The notes under the pieces are model-generated. The model ran no database searches. It saw nothing but the letters and a program-made list of their open reading frames with translations, and had not been told where the DNA came from. DNA of 64,000 nucleotides from UBA4744 sp963717135 (lineage in GTDB: Bacteria > Actinomycetota > Acidimicrobiia > Spongiisociales > UBA4744), in the NCBI GenBank assembly GCA_963717135.1, contig CAVQVN010000009.1, forward strand, positions 806,001 through 870,000, in the 5' to 3' direction. The position numbers and the translations under genes were made by a program. How positions within the stretch are numbered: position 1 is the stretch's first letter; each line of letters starts with the position of its first letter. This document shows, in pieces, positions 1 through 7,845 of the stretch.

Positions 1-539
1 GTCGATGTTTGCCGGTGGTCAGGTACGACTGGTAGTCCTGTTCGGAAGTGAAGATCTTCCATACGGTGGCGGAGCGGTCGGTTCGCTGTTTTTCGACCGG
101 GCGTATGAAGCATTCCTTCCCGGTTTGCACTCGAGCCGACCTCAAGAAGTGGAGAGCTTCCCGTTGGGTTTTCATCGGGTACCGCCAGTGGAGGAGACAT
201 TGGCGGCGACCGCAGGTCGGGCATTCGTATTTGTTGTGGTCACAGGGAGAATCGCGGGGCACCCAACTGAAGGCAGGTGGGACAGGGGTTGTCTTCCGTG
301 AACCGCCAGGTCGGGTCGACGAACACCTTGGTGGTTCCGTTGCGGAACACCCGGTGCAGTCCGTGCAGTTGCCGTTTGTTGCGGGCGCTCTCCGCGGATT
401 TGAGGGTATCCCGGTCCGGGTTGCGTCCCACGTACTGGTAGGTCTTGGAACGTAAGTCGGCCCGGTAGAGGCCCCGGTCGACAGCCAGTTCGACCACCCA
501 TCGTCGCATTGCTCGGGCCTCTCCCGGTCCTTGCCTCAT
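1..539 (-). pseudogene. Zinc-ribbon protein gene, frameshifted and cut by window edge
   Basis: Two minus-strand frames join into one plausible protein. The first part starts at an ATG at 539 behind a GGGGGAGA stretch and runs to a stop near 240. It ends with a CPTC pair. Near 253-257 the reading continues in the +1 frame with CDHNKYECPTCGRR, a second Cys cluster, then about 65 basic and aromatic residues up to base 1 without a stop. The Cys pairs suggest a split zinc ribbon. I do not recognise the family; a transposon-borne or DNA-binding protein is possible. The frame change is seen directly; whether it is a mutation, a programmed shift or a sequencing error cannot be told. Confidence 0.5.
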
Positions 540-625
540 TCTCCCCCGGCGGAACAACCGGGGCCATTACCCAACGTCATTAGGCTGCCGACTTGGCGTG
601 TGTCCCGGCGCCGTACACTGACCCA

Positions 626-1744
626 ATGTCGCAGTCGTCGGCGGGTTCCTGGATCACTCTGCTGCCGGCCGACCCTCGGTCGTGGTTATTGAAGTCGAAC
701 GAGGCACCGGCGCGTTGGGTGACGATGGCGAGGCTGTTGGACCGATCCGACGTGGATCCTGAGGTCGAGACCGAACGGGCTGCTGCGGTGTCCAGCCCGA
801 TGGTGCAAGATCTGATAGCCCGACTTCCTGCTTGGGGCGAGGACGCCGCCGTGTCCGGTCACCATAGCCCTGGATACCTTCCCAATCTTCTGAATGTCCT
901 GGCGGATATGGGGGTGGCGGGAGGAGACGACGACCGGATCGAACAGGCTCTGGACGACCTGTGCGTCCACCAATACGACGACGGACGGTTCCTTGGGTTC
1001 GGGCGAGCCCCCAAGCAGCCGGAGCCGATGTGGGGGTCACTGCCGTGCGACACTCACATCATCACAGAGGTCCTAGTCCGGTTTGGTCGTCGCCACCATC
1101 CGGCGACGAGACAGGGATTGACGCGTATGGCCGCCGACCTTCAAGTCACCAACCAGGGTCGAGCGTGGACGTGCATCCCGGATCCTGCGGTCGGTTTCCG
1201 AGGCCCCGGCCGCAATGGCGACATATGCCCTCAGGTGACCCTCGAGGCGCTCCGCACTTTCGCCCGACTGCCCCCCGATGAGAGACCCGACGGCCTCGAA
1301 ACCGCGGCCGCCTCCCTGCTTGATGTGTGGAGCAACCGGGGCTCAGAACAGCCCTACATGTTCGGGCATGGATACCGATTCAAGGTCGTGAAGTGGCCAC
1401 CCCTGTGGTACGGGGTCTACTGGATGCTGGACACCCTGGGGCGCTACCCGGGCCTGTGGCGAAACGAATCGGCCGTGGCCAGACATTCGCTGGCCGAACT
1501 GGTCGCCTGCCTGGTCGCCTACAACGTTTCTTCCGACGGTACGGTCACACCCAAATCGGTGTATCGCGGATTCGAGCAGTTCTCCTTCGGTCAGAAGAAG
1601 CAACCCTCACCCCTCGCAACTGCTCTCGTAGCGTCAGTTGTGCGGCGCTTCTCGGAACTAGCCGAAGACGTCGCTGCGGTAGACGTAACTCGTCTGCCCA
1701 GCTCCAAGGGAGGCACCGGGACACCCCTGACCCCGCGACCATGA
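626..1744 (+). CDS. Terpenoid-cyclase/prenyltransferase-like toroid protein, function unknown
   Basis: A 372-residue soluble protein with no signal peptide. Short repeats of the type DGRFLGFGR, NGDICPQVTLEALRTFARL and YWMLDTLGRYPGL look like the alpha/alpha-toroid repeats of squalene-cyclase and prenyltransferase folds. No DXDD cyclase motif is visible, so a cyclisation reaction is not supported. Proteins of this look are common in Actinomycetota and Chloroflexota, often with misleading names. The start at 626 is chosen over an in-frame one 33 bases earlier because the protein-like sequence begins at MSQSS. It stands alone; its neighbours are a broken gene upstream and a minus-strand START-like gene downstream. 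Confidence 0.55.
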   Translation: MSQSSAGSWITLLPADPRSWLLKSNEAPARWVTMARLLDRSDVDPEVETERAAAVSSPMVQDLIARLPAWGEDAAVSGHHSPGYLPNLLNVLADMGVAGGDDDRIEQALDDLCVHQYDDGRFLGFGRAPKQPEPMWGSLPCDTHIITEVLVRFGRRHHPATRQGLTRMAADLQVTNQGRAWTCIPDPAVGFRGPGRNGDICPQVTLEALRTFARLPPDERPDGLETAAASLLDVWSNRGSEQPYMFGHGYRFKVVKWPPLWYGVYWMLDTLGRYPGLWRNESAVARHSLAELVACLVAYNVSSDGTVTPKSVYRGFEQFSFGQKKQPSPLATALVASVVRRFSELAEDVAAVDVTRLPSSKGGTGTPLTPRP

Positions 1745-1842
1745 TCTTGCAGGCTCAACCCGATGGGTCGAGGAATCGTCCTGATCTGAGCTAGGCGGAC
1801 ACGGAAGAGGGGCACCCATTTCGAACGACAACCGGGATCGGG

Positions 1843-2487
1843 TCAGCCGCGGGACGAGCCGCGGAACGAGCGGCGTGCCTGCCGTTCAGCCCGGGTCTTG
1901 ATCCCCAGCATCTGTTTTCGCATGAACAGGAAATCACCAACATCGAAGACCATTCCGAAGAGGCGGTGACGGAACCGGAAGTACGCTCGGAGACGGAACA
2001 CGAGTCGGGTTCCGCCTCCGGGGTGGGGTGAGACCATCGGGACGCTGGTGATTCGCGATCCGTTCTGGTCGATGACCAGCACCAGTGCGTGACCCGGATC
2101 AATCTCACGAACGACAAAGCCCTCCGACCTCGACGTGAGCATGATGTCACCGACCGCCAGACTCTGGAGTTCAGGGACGATGCGATCGGCGCTCGGTTCG
2201 CCACCGTTGTCAAACCGGTCATACGAATACCAGCCGCCCCGCGTGTACCCGCCCATTTGCACGAGCCAGGGCCACACTGTTTCGGGGGGAGCGTCGATTG
2301 TGATGGCCCTGGTGGCGCACAGGGTCGGGTGTGGCACCAGGGCGTCTCCGGGCATCGGGCTACGCAGCTCGTCAAGGGTCGCACCCCACTCCAGATGCCA
2401 AGGCCTCACCACCCAGCTGTAAGCGAGGTGCACCAGGGCCCCGATCCGGACCAGCGACAGAATCGGCCGCCATTTCCATACGATCAT
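1843..2487 (-). CDS. SRPBCC (START-like) membrane-anchored protein
   Basis: A 214-residue protein. Residues 8-30 are hydrophobic and probably form one N-terminal membrane helix. From about residue 60 the pattern ITIDAPPETVWPWLVQMG is the usual first strand and helix of the SRPBCC/polyketide-cyclase fold, followed by DRFDNGGEPSADRIVPELQ and a sheet-rich region to about 180. The fold binds hydrophobic ligands in a deep cavity; the ligand here is unknown. The gene is convergent with the toroid gene at 626-1744 and stands alone. The ATG at 2487 has only a weak GAAGA upstream. Confidence 0.65.
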   Translation of the reverse strand: MIVWKWRPILSLVRIGALVHLAYSWVVRPWHLEWGATLDELRSPMPGDALVPHPTLCATRAITIDAPPETVWPWLVQMGGYTRGGWYSYDRFDNGGEPSADRIVPELQSLAVGDIMLTSRSEGFVVREIDPGHALVLVIDQNGSRITSVPMVSPHPGGGTRLVFRLRAYFRFRHRLFGMVFDVGDFLFMRKQMLGIKTRAERQARRSFRGSSRG

Positions 2488-2698
2488 GATGCGTCTTCAG
2501 GACGGGTCGAGTGTGGAGAGGCATTCCCCCCGAGTGGGTGACCGGTCGGTGCTTTGCTGCCCTTCCCCTGGAGCCTCACCTGGGCAGTTTGACCCATTGT
2601 CGACCGGCCGTCCAGCGCCGTGCCCATCATCGGACCGGTGTTGGTGGCGAGGACGTCGTGGCGGGGTCATATGGCAGCGGGCGAAGTCTCCAAAGAGT

Positions 2699-2712
2699 GC
2701 TATAGTTATAGC
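2699..2712 (+). promoter_or_regulatory. Palindrome overlapping a -10 box just before the HTH gene
   Basis: GCTATAGTTATAGC is an exact inverted repeat with 6-bp arms and a 2-bp centre. It contains TATAGT (2701-2706), a good sigma-70-type -10 box, only 6 bases from the ATG at 2713. This geometry implies a leaderless transcript beginning at or next to the start codon, and an operator placed exactly on the promoter. No convincing -35 box was found. The encoded HTH protein is the obvious candidate to bind the site, by inference. Confidence 0.55.
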
Positions 2713-2967
2713 ATGATGTCGAGGTTGCCGTCGCGTGCCACCCTGATCCTGAATGGTGCAGGCGTCACCGTTACCCAAGTCGCCGAATCGGCGGGGATTG
2801 CGCAGCCTTCGGTTTCCGCCCAGTTAGCAGGTCGACGGTTGCTTCAGGACAAGACGCTCGATGCCATTCGACGAGCTGTGGGACGAGCCGTAGCCGACGA
2901 AGTGCAATCAGCGGTCGCAGACGCCCGATCCGCCTACCTGTTGGAGGTTCAAGCCGGGCGAATGTAG
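2713..2967 (+). CDS. Small HTH DNA-binding protein
   Basis: An 84-residue protein. Residues 16-40 (VTVTQVAESAGIAQPSVSAQLAG) form a clear helix-turn-helix of the LacI/XRE type. The rest is a short helical tail (AVGRAVADEVQSAVADARSAYLLEV) that could dimerise. The ATG at 2713 is preferred over the in-frame start at 2620 because a -10 box and a palindrome sit immediately before it and because the upstream residues are not protein-like. There is no Shine-Dalgarno sequence, which fits leaderless translation. It has no operon partner; downstream lie decayed genes. It may be a stand-alone autorepressor or what remains of an accessory element. Confidence 0.6.
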   Translation: MMSRLPSRATLILNGAGVTVTQVAESAGIAQPSVSAQLAGRRLLQDKTLDAIRRAVGRAVADEVQSAVADARSAYLLEVQAGRM

Positions 2968-3059
2968 ACGGCTGTGGGGGCAAAGGGCTGACGTAGCAAC
3001 AGAACGAGACGGGTCGGCTTCGCCCAGGTGGGGTGATCAGCGTGGAGGGTGGTGTCGGG

Positions 3060-3361
3060 AGTGGTAGTGCGTTGGGACGGTCTCACCTTGTGGTGCGGCT
3101 GATCACCCACGGACCGTTCGCCCATGTTCGGCATCCGATGTATGTGGGAATCGAGGTTGCTGCCGTCGGTGGGTTGTGCTCTACCGAACCTGGACGATGG
3201 TGTTCCTCACCATCGTCTTCGTCGGCTTGGCGGTCCGGGCTCGCCGTGAGGACGAAGTGCTCCGACTTGAGTTCGACGGCCAGTGGGAGGCCTACCGACA
3301 GCAGGTCCCGGGTGGCTACCACGGGCGGGGTGGATCAAGCGGACCCGCTCTTCGGGACTAG
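3060..3361 (+). pseudogene. Isoprenylcysteine/phospholipid methyltransferase-family remnant
   Basis: The C-terminal half of an ICMT/PEMT-type membrane methyltransferase is split over two frames. Frame one carries the signature LITHGPFAHVRHPMYVGIE (about 3090-3170). The continuation VLYRTWTMVFLTIVFVGLAV, then RREDEVLRLEF and QWEAYRQQVP (3176-3330), is in another frame. The N-terminal membrane helices of the family are missing upstream. A frameshift plus 5' loss make this a dead gene. It directly abuts a second decayed methyltransferase at 3362. Confidence 0.7.
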
Positions 3362-4020
3362 ATGATGTCCTCTGACGATGAGGCGGTCGGGTTCTACTCT
3401 CAGACCTACGATGCCTGGGTGCCGGGCTGGTCTGGGGAGATCGATTTCTATCAACAACTGGCCGCCCAAGTGGCGGATGGTACGGCTGTGCTGGAGGTGG
3501 CGTGTGGCACCGGGCGGGTAGCGATCCGGCTCGCTCGGTCCGGGGTTGAGGTGGTGGGAATCGACCGTTGCCCGGCGATGCTGGAGGTGGCAAGAGAGAA
3601 GAGCCTCGGTATGTCGAACGTTCACTGGGTGGAAGCAGATATGAGGTCTTTCCAACTGGCGGAGGCGTTCCGACTGGTGATCATCCCCGGGCATTCGTTC
3701 CAGAACCTACTCACCTCTGATGACCAGGCAAAGTGCCTGGAGAGCATCAGAGGTCATTTGCTTCCAGGCGGAACGCTGGTCGGTGCGTGTTCCGGTCGGA
3801 GATGGAAGACCTCCTGACCCGGACAGGATTTCAGGTGGAGAACCTGTACGGCGACTTCCACCAACGAGCGTTCGGCGAGAAGTCAGCCGAGATGATCTGG
3901 GTGGCAACCCGCCACCAGGAATCGGACGAGCACCGACACCGACCTCCCGCTGCTTGGCGTGAACCCTTATCACCTCGCAAAGCTCCCTTGTCCGCGGTGA
4001 GGACTGCACTCAGGTCCTGA
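3362..4020 (+). pseudogene. Class I SAM-dependent methyltransferase, frameshifted and internally deleted
   Basis: The first 145 residues or so are a good Rossmann methyltransferase: FYSQTYDAWVPGW, then motif I VLEVACGTGRVAIRLA, the acidic residue in VVGIDRCPAML, and EADMRSF. At GGTLVGACS (about 3785-3800) the frame breaks. A second frame supplies FRSEMEDLLTRTGFQVENLY and SAEMIWVATR, the usual C-terminal end of such enzymes. The stretch that normally separates these two parts, several tens of residues, is absent, so there is a deletion as well as a frameshift. Frame one stops at 3817; frame two runs on to a stop at 4020. Confidence 0.75.
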
Positions 4021-4134
4021 CGATGATCCTCGCGGTTGTTCGGGCGGTGTACGGCACGCTCCGCTGTGCTTTCTCACCGAGATGTGGGTAGTTGGCCTCT
4101 TGGCAAACGGGCGGATCTAGTCCACGCTGAATTC

Positions 4135-5247
4135 ATGGAGTCGCCGGCTCGTCGACCGTACCGAGTGATTCTCTCCATGGCGGCGTTGGCTGCGATCGCT
4201 CTGGTGGTGGAATGGGGGTTAGGCGGCCCGGGCGGGGTCGCCGGCCGCGCCTACGACGAGGCCGTCGCCGCGGCTGAGGTGGGCGATTGGGCGACCGCCT
4301 TCCGTGGATTTCGCCAGGTGACCGCCATCGATCCCACCTTCCGGGATGCCGCCGAGCAAGTTGGGCTGGCGGCCGGGCATCTCCTGAGCGAGGGGGCTGA
4401 GGGTCTATCGGTCGAGGTCGAGGTCGACCTGTTGCGCTGGCTGGTCGACCGGGGAGATATCGCCCGCCTGGCTGCCGTCCTAGACCACAGCATGGTCGAT
4501 GTCCCGGCCGGTTGGGGCACCATGGGCAGCAACGACGGCCCACCCAACGAACAGCCGGCCCGAACCGTCTACCTCGACGAGTTCACCATCGACCGATATG
4601 AGGTCACGAACGCCCAATACGACCGCTTCCTGCGCCACAGTGGCGAACCGGCCCCCGTCTACTGGACGGCGGAAACCTATCCGGCCGGACACAGCGATCA
4701 CCCGGTGCTCGGCGTTTCCTGGCGGCAAGCCAACGACTATTGCGGTTGGGCAGGCAAGCGGCTACCGACCGAGGCGGAGTGGGAAAGGGCCTGCCGCGGC
4801 CCGGTCGGCTTCACCTATCCGTGGGGCGACACCTGGGACCCGACGCTGGCCAACACGGCCGTCTATCCGATACCCGACCTGGACGACCTCTGGCCACTTC
4901 TCACCCAGGGCCTGCCGGCCGGTGACGCATCGCCCCAACCGGTCGGGAGCCATCCCGACGGTGCCAGCCCCTACGGCGTGCTGGACCTGTGCGGCAACGC
5001 CTCCGAGTGGGTAGCCGACTGGTACGACCCGACCGCTTACACCAAACTGCCGGTGGAGAACCCCATCGGTGAGGAACCACCCTGGAACCACTCGGTTCGA
5101 GGAAGCGCCTGGCTCACACCCCACCAAACCGAGGGGCACCTAGCGGACATCAGCCGGTGCGGGTTCCGTAACGCCTCACACTCTTATGACGACCCCCGGG
5201 TTGGTTTCCGCTGCGCAGCATCGGAGTCAAACCCCGCCGACCGCTAA
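4135..5247 (+). CDS. Membrane-anchored FGE-sulfatase-domain (SUMF1-like) protein
   Basis: A 370-residue protein with an N-terminal membrane helix (about 10-27) and a short helical segment. From about residue 120 comes a formylglycine-generating-enzyme/sulfatase domain: GTMGSNDGPPNEQPARTVYL, FTIDRYEVTNAQYDRFL, HPVLGVSWRQANDYCGWAG, KRLPTEAEWERACRG, FTYPWGD, GVLDLCGNASEWVADWY, GFRCAAS. True FGEs have a redox-active copper-binding cysteine pair after the RGGSW motif. Here that place reads RGSAWLTPHQTEGH, without either cysteine. A C-lectin-like structural or binding role outside the cell is therefore more likely than sulfatase activation. The start at 4135 removes an unlikely 33-residue leader. 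Confidence 0.75.
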   Translation: MESPARRPYRVILSMAALAAIALVVEWGLGGPGGVAGRAYDEAVAAAEVGDWATAFRGFRQVTAIDPTFRDAAEQVGLAAGHLLSEGAEGLSVEVEVDLLRWLVDRGDIARLAAVLDHSMVDVPAGWGTMGSNDGPPNEQPARTVYLDEFTIDRYEVTNAQYDRFLRHSGEPAPVYWTAETYPAGHSDHPVLGVSWRQANDYCGWAGKRLPTEAEWERACRGPVGFTYPWGDTWDPTLANTAVYPIPDLDDLWPLLTQGLPAGDASPQPVGSHPDGASPYGVLDLCGNASEWVADWYDPTAYTKLPVENPIGEEPPWNHSVRGSAWLTPHQTEGHLADISRCGFRNASHSYDDPRVGFRCAASESNPADR

Positions 5248-5554
5248 CAACCGGGTCTGATGTACCAGGACCCGAAAGCCGGATCGAGCCCAAACCACGC
5301 GGATTGTCTTGAGCACCACCGACAGTACCCCGACCAGCGGTGGTCCCGCCCGGAACAGAGCATCTGGAAGCGATACCGACGCGGTCGCTGAGGCAGAGTC
5401 GAAGACCGAGGCGCCGTCAGTTCGGATCGGCTTCGAAGCGGCAACGTATGGCGCAATCGGATTTCGCCGATAGTCCCCAGCTGTCTACCTGCACTGTTTG
5501 TGTACCGTTGTATGGGTTGCGGCCCGGGAGGCGCCATGACGAGGAGGCAGGGCT
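5248..5554. other. Intergenic region, no gene seen
   Basis: 307 bases between the FGE-like gene and the SLH-dehydrogenase gene. Only short out-of-frame ORFs occur. A GGAGG-type ribosome site (GAGGAGGCAGGGCT) precedes the ATG at 5555. No hairpin or clear promoter box was recognised. Confidence 0.6.
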
Positions 5555-7300
5555 ATGAATGAAGGTTCGAGGAATCGTTGGTTCGCATACGCAGGCATCT
5601 TGGCCGTGGTCCTGGCCATTACGGTGGCCGTTCCGGTGGCTGCGGAGCTGCCTCCTGGCGGTTCGTTCATCGACGATGACGGCAATTCCCATGAGCCGAA
5701 CATCGAGGCGATCGCCGCGGAGGGCATAACGCTCGGATGCAACCCGCCGATCGGCGACCGGTATTGTCCCGGCGATCCGGTTTCGCGTGCCCAAATGGCA
5801 GCCTTCCTGCTCCGTGCGATTGGACAAGCCGCCGATCTGCCTTCCTATCAGGGCACCTTCCCCGACGTCCCATCGGGGCAGTGGTATACCGGTTATGTCG
5901 AACGGTTGGCCGAGCTCGGCATCACCCGCGGGTACGCCGACGGCACATTCCGGCCTGGCAACCTCGTGACCAGGGCCGAAATGTCACTGTTCGTGCTACG
6001 GGCCATCGGCGAAGATGCCAACGTAGTGAGTTATCGGGGGGTGTTCGCCGACGTGTTCGCCGACGCCGGGTACGGACCCTCGACCGAGCGGATGTACGAC
6101 CTCGGAATCACCACGGGTTGCGGTACCGACCCGCTCCGGTATTGCCCCGACGCGCCGGTGTCGCGTGCCCAGATGGCGTCGTTTATCGCCCGGGCCGTTG
6201 GTCTGACTCCCACGCCACCCCCACCCCGGCCCCAACCCTCTCAGGTACGTTTGCAGCTCCAAAAGGTCGCCGGCGGGCTCACTCAGCCACTCTTCTTGGA
6301 TGCTCCCCAAGGCGACTCTCGATTGTTCATCGTCGAACAACCCGGTCGGATCAAGGTGGTGTCCGGGGGAAGTCTTCTCCCAGTGCCTTTCCTCGACATC
6401 GCCGACCTCGTCGGCACGGGTGGGGAGCGTGGCCTGCTCGGTCTGGCTTTTCACCCTCAATACGCCGTCAACGGAAGGTTCTACGTCAACTACACAGACA
6501 CCAGCGGCGACACTCAGGTTGCGGAGTACCGAGCGGGCACCGATCCCAACAAGGCCGACCGGGCCAGCGGGCGAGTGATCCTGACCGTCGACCAACCGGC
6601 CTCCAACCACAACGGCGGGATGCTCGCCTTTGGGCCCGACGGCTATCTCTACGTCGCCCTGGGAGACGGCGGGGGAGGTGGGGATCAGTTCGGCCATGGA
6701 CAACGTTCCGGCACGCTGCTCGGTTCGCTGTTGCGGATCGACGTTGGCTCTGGCGACCAGTACGGCATACCGGCCGACAATCCGTTCGTTGCCGGAGGCG
6801 GGGCTCCGGAAGTCTGGGTGTACGGGCTCCGCAATCCGTGGCGGTTCTCGTTCGACGACCAGCGTCTGTACATCGCCGACGTCGGCCAAGGCAAGTGGGA
6901 AGAGATCGATGTTCTCACCACCGGCGACGGGGGCGCCAACCTGGGTTGGTCGATCATGGAGGGCACCCATTGTTACAACCCCTCATCCGGGTGCAACCGG
7001 ACCGGCCTGACGCTGCCCGCCCTCGAGTATGGACATGGGGAGGGATGCTCGGTCACCGGGGGGTACGTCTATCGCGGGAATGCCTTACCCGAACTGAAGG
7101 GTCACTACTTCTACGGGGACTTCTGTTCGGGCTGGGTGCGCAGCTTTCGTTATACGGGCGGCGGCGTCGCCGATCCCTGGGATTGGACCACGAACCTCGG
7201 GACCATTGCCTCGTTGACCTCGTTCGGCACCGACGGGCAAGGCGAGTTGTACGTGGTCAGCGGCCGAGGAGATGTCTATCGGATAACCCGCCAAGGGTGA
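5555..7300 (+). CDS. SLH-domain PQQ-dependent sugar dehydrogenase-like protein
   Basis: A 581-residue secreted protein. Residues 1-31 are a signal peptide. Three surface-layer-homology repeats follow (about 33-88, 100-152, 162-215), with cores such as PNIEAIAAEGITLGC, VERLAELGITRGYADGTFRP and ERMYDLGITTGC. After a Pro-rich linker (TPTPPPPRPQPS) comes a soluble-aldose-dehydrogenase / HHIP-like six-bladed propeller (about 232-581): LTQPLFLDAP, FIVEQPGRIKVV, GERGLLGLAFHP, SNHNGGMLAFGPDGYLYVALGDGG, VYGLRNPWRFSF. It probably oxidises sugars or alcohols at the envelope; PQQ dependence is inferred from the family. The SLH repeats would hold it at the cell wall. The start has a good GAGG ribosome site. 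Confidence 0.85.
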   Translation: MNEGSRNRWFAYAGILAVVLAITVAVPVAAELPPGGSFIDDDGNSHEPNIEAIAAEGITLGCNPPIGDRYCPGDPVSRAQMAAFLLRAIGQAADLPSYQGTFPDVPSGQWYTGYVERLAELGITRGYADGTFRPGNLVTRAEMSLFVLRAIGEDANVVSYRGVFADVFADAGYGPSTERMYDLGITTGCGTDPLRYCPDAPVSRAQMASFIARAVGLTPTPPPPRPQPSQVRLQLQKVAGGLTQPLFLDAPQGDSRLFIVEQPGRIKVVSGGSLLPVPFLDIADLVGTGGERGLLGLAFHPQYAVNGRFYVNYTDTSGDTQVAEYRAGTDPNKADRASGRVILTVDQPASNHNGGMLAFGPDGYLYVALGDGGGGGDQFGHGQRSGTLLGSLLRIDVGSGDQYGIPADNPFVAGGGAPEVWVYGLRNPWRFSFDDQRLYIADVGQGKWEEIDVLTTGDGGANLGWSIMEGTHCYNPSSGCNRTGLTLPALEYGHGEGCSVTGGYVYRGNALPELKGHYFYGDFCSGWVRSFRYTGGGVADPWDWTTNLGTIASLTSFGTDGQGELYVVSGRGDVYRITRQG

Positions 7301-7346
7301 GCGACGGGTGTTGCCGGCTCCCCAAAGGAGAGTGCACCCGCAGGCG

Positions 7347-7378
7347 CGAGAAACCCCAGTTGAACTGGGGACTTCTCG
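7347..7378. terminator. Hairpin downstream of the SLH-dehydrogenase gene
   Basis: CCCCAGTT-G-AACTGGGG (7354-7370) is a perfect 8-bp inverted repeat, extended by an outer CGAGAA/TTCTCG pairing across a small bulge. There is no T-tract. It lies 50 bases after the stop at 7300 and ends 2 bases before the left attachment repeat of the integrated element, so it could be a terminator or part of the original downstream region of the target site. Confidence 0.55.
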
Positions 7379-7379
7379 A

Positions 7380-7425
7380 GTGGAGGTGAGGGGATTTGAA
7401 CCCCTGGCTTCTTCCGTGCGAGGGA
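7380..7425. repeat. Left attachment repeat (tRNA-Ala 3' fragment)
   Basis: 46 bases identical to 12333-12378: the T-arm, variable region, anticodon arm and acceptor 3' strand of tRNA-Ala. The rest of a tRNA is missing; beyond 7425 the sequence diverges completely. It is the expected duplicate left by site-specific integration into a tRNA 3' end. Confidence 0.85.
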
Positions 7426-7845
7426 GGATCGGAGCGATTCGCTGACCTGGTAAAACACTCGGAAACCTGTTCTGAGCAGGCAGTTTGTGTTCCCTGCGGT
7501 TCCCGCTGTTTCCCCCTGTTTCCCGGTGGTCTGTGGGGTTGGTGTGGGGTTGGGGGTCGCTCGGCGACTCCTCCCGGATTTTCGCCGGTCACCACACCCG
7601 GTGGACCACCGTCCGGCGGCGAATCGGTGGCAATTTCTGACGCTGGCCGTTCCGCCAGCTCTGGCCGTCTACCGTGGTCCTAACCCTCACCCCGGAGCAG
7701 CGTCGCCTGCTCACCGCCCTCGCCCGTGGTCCCCACCCGGTTGAGCAGCTCGATAACCGGGACCAGTTCGCCGCACTACGACCGTGGGGGCCAAATCGGA
7801 GGGCAGGTGAGTCGCGAAGACCCCGCAAAGGCAACCGGAGACGCT
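7426..7845. other. Left end of the element, no clear gene
   Basis: 420 bases between the left repeat and the stop of the first lipoprotein gene. TGTGGGGTTGGTGTGGGGTTGG at 7532-7553 is repeated with one change at 12243-12264, near the other end, so these may be terminal recombinase-arm sites. A CTGTTTCCC-type pyrimidine-rich repeat precedes it. A 69-codon plus-strand ORF from 7674 is not convincing. Confidence 0.4.

Noticed and set aside
5737..7389. 550-codon plus-strand frame
   Set aside because: Arg-rich shadow of the SLH-dehydrogenase gene, which has clear domains in its own frame.
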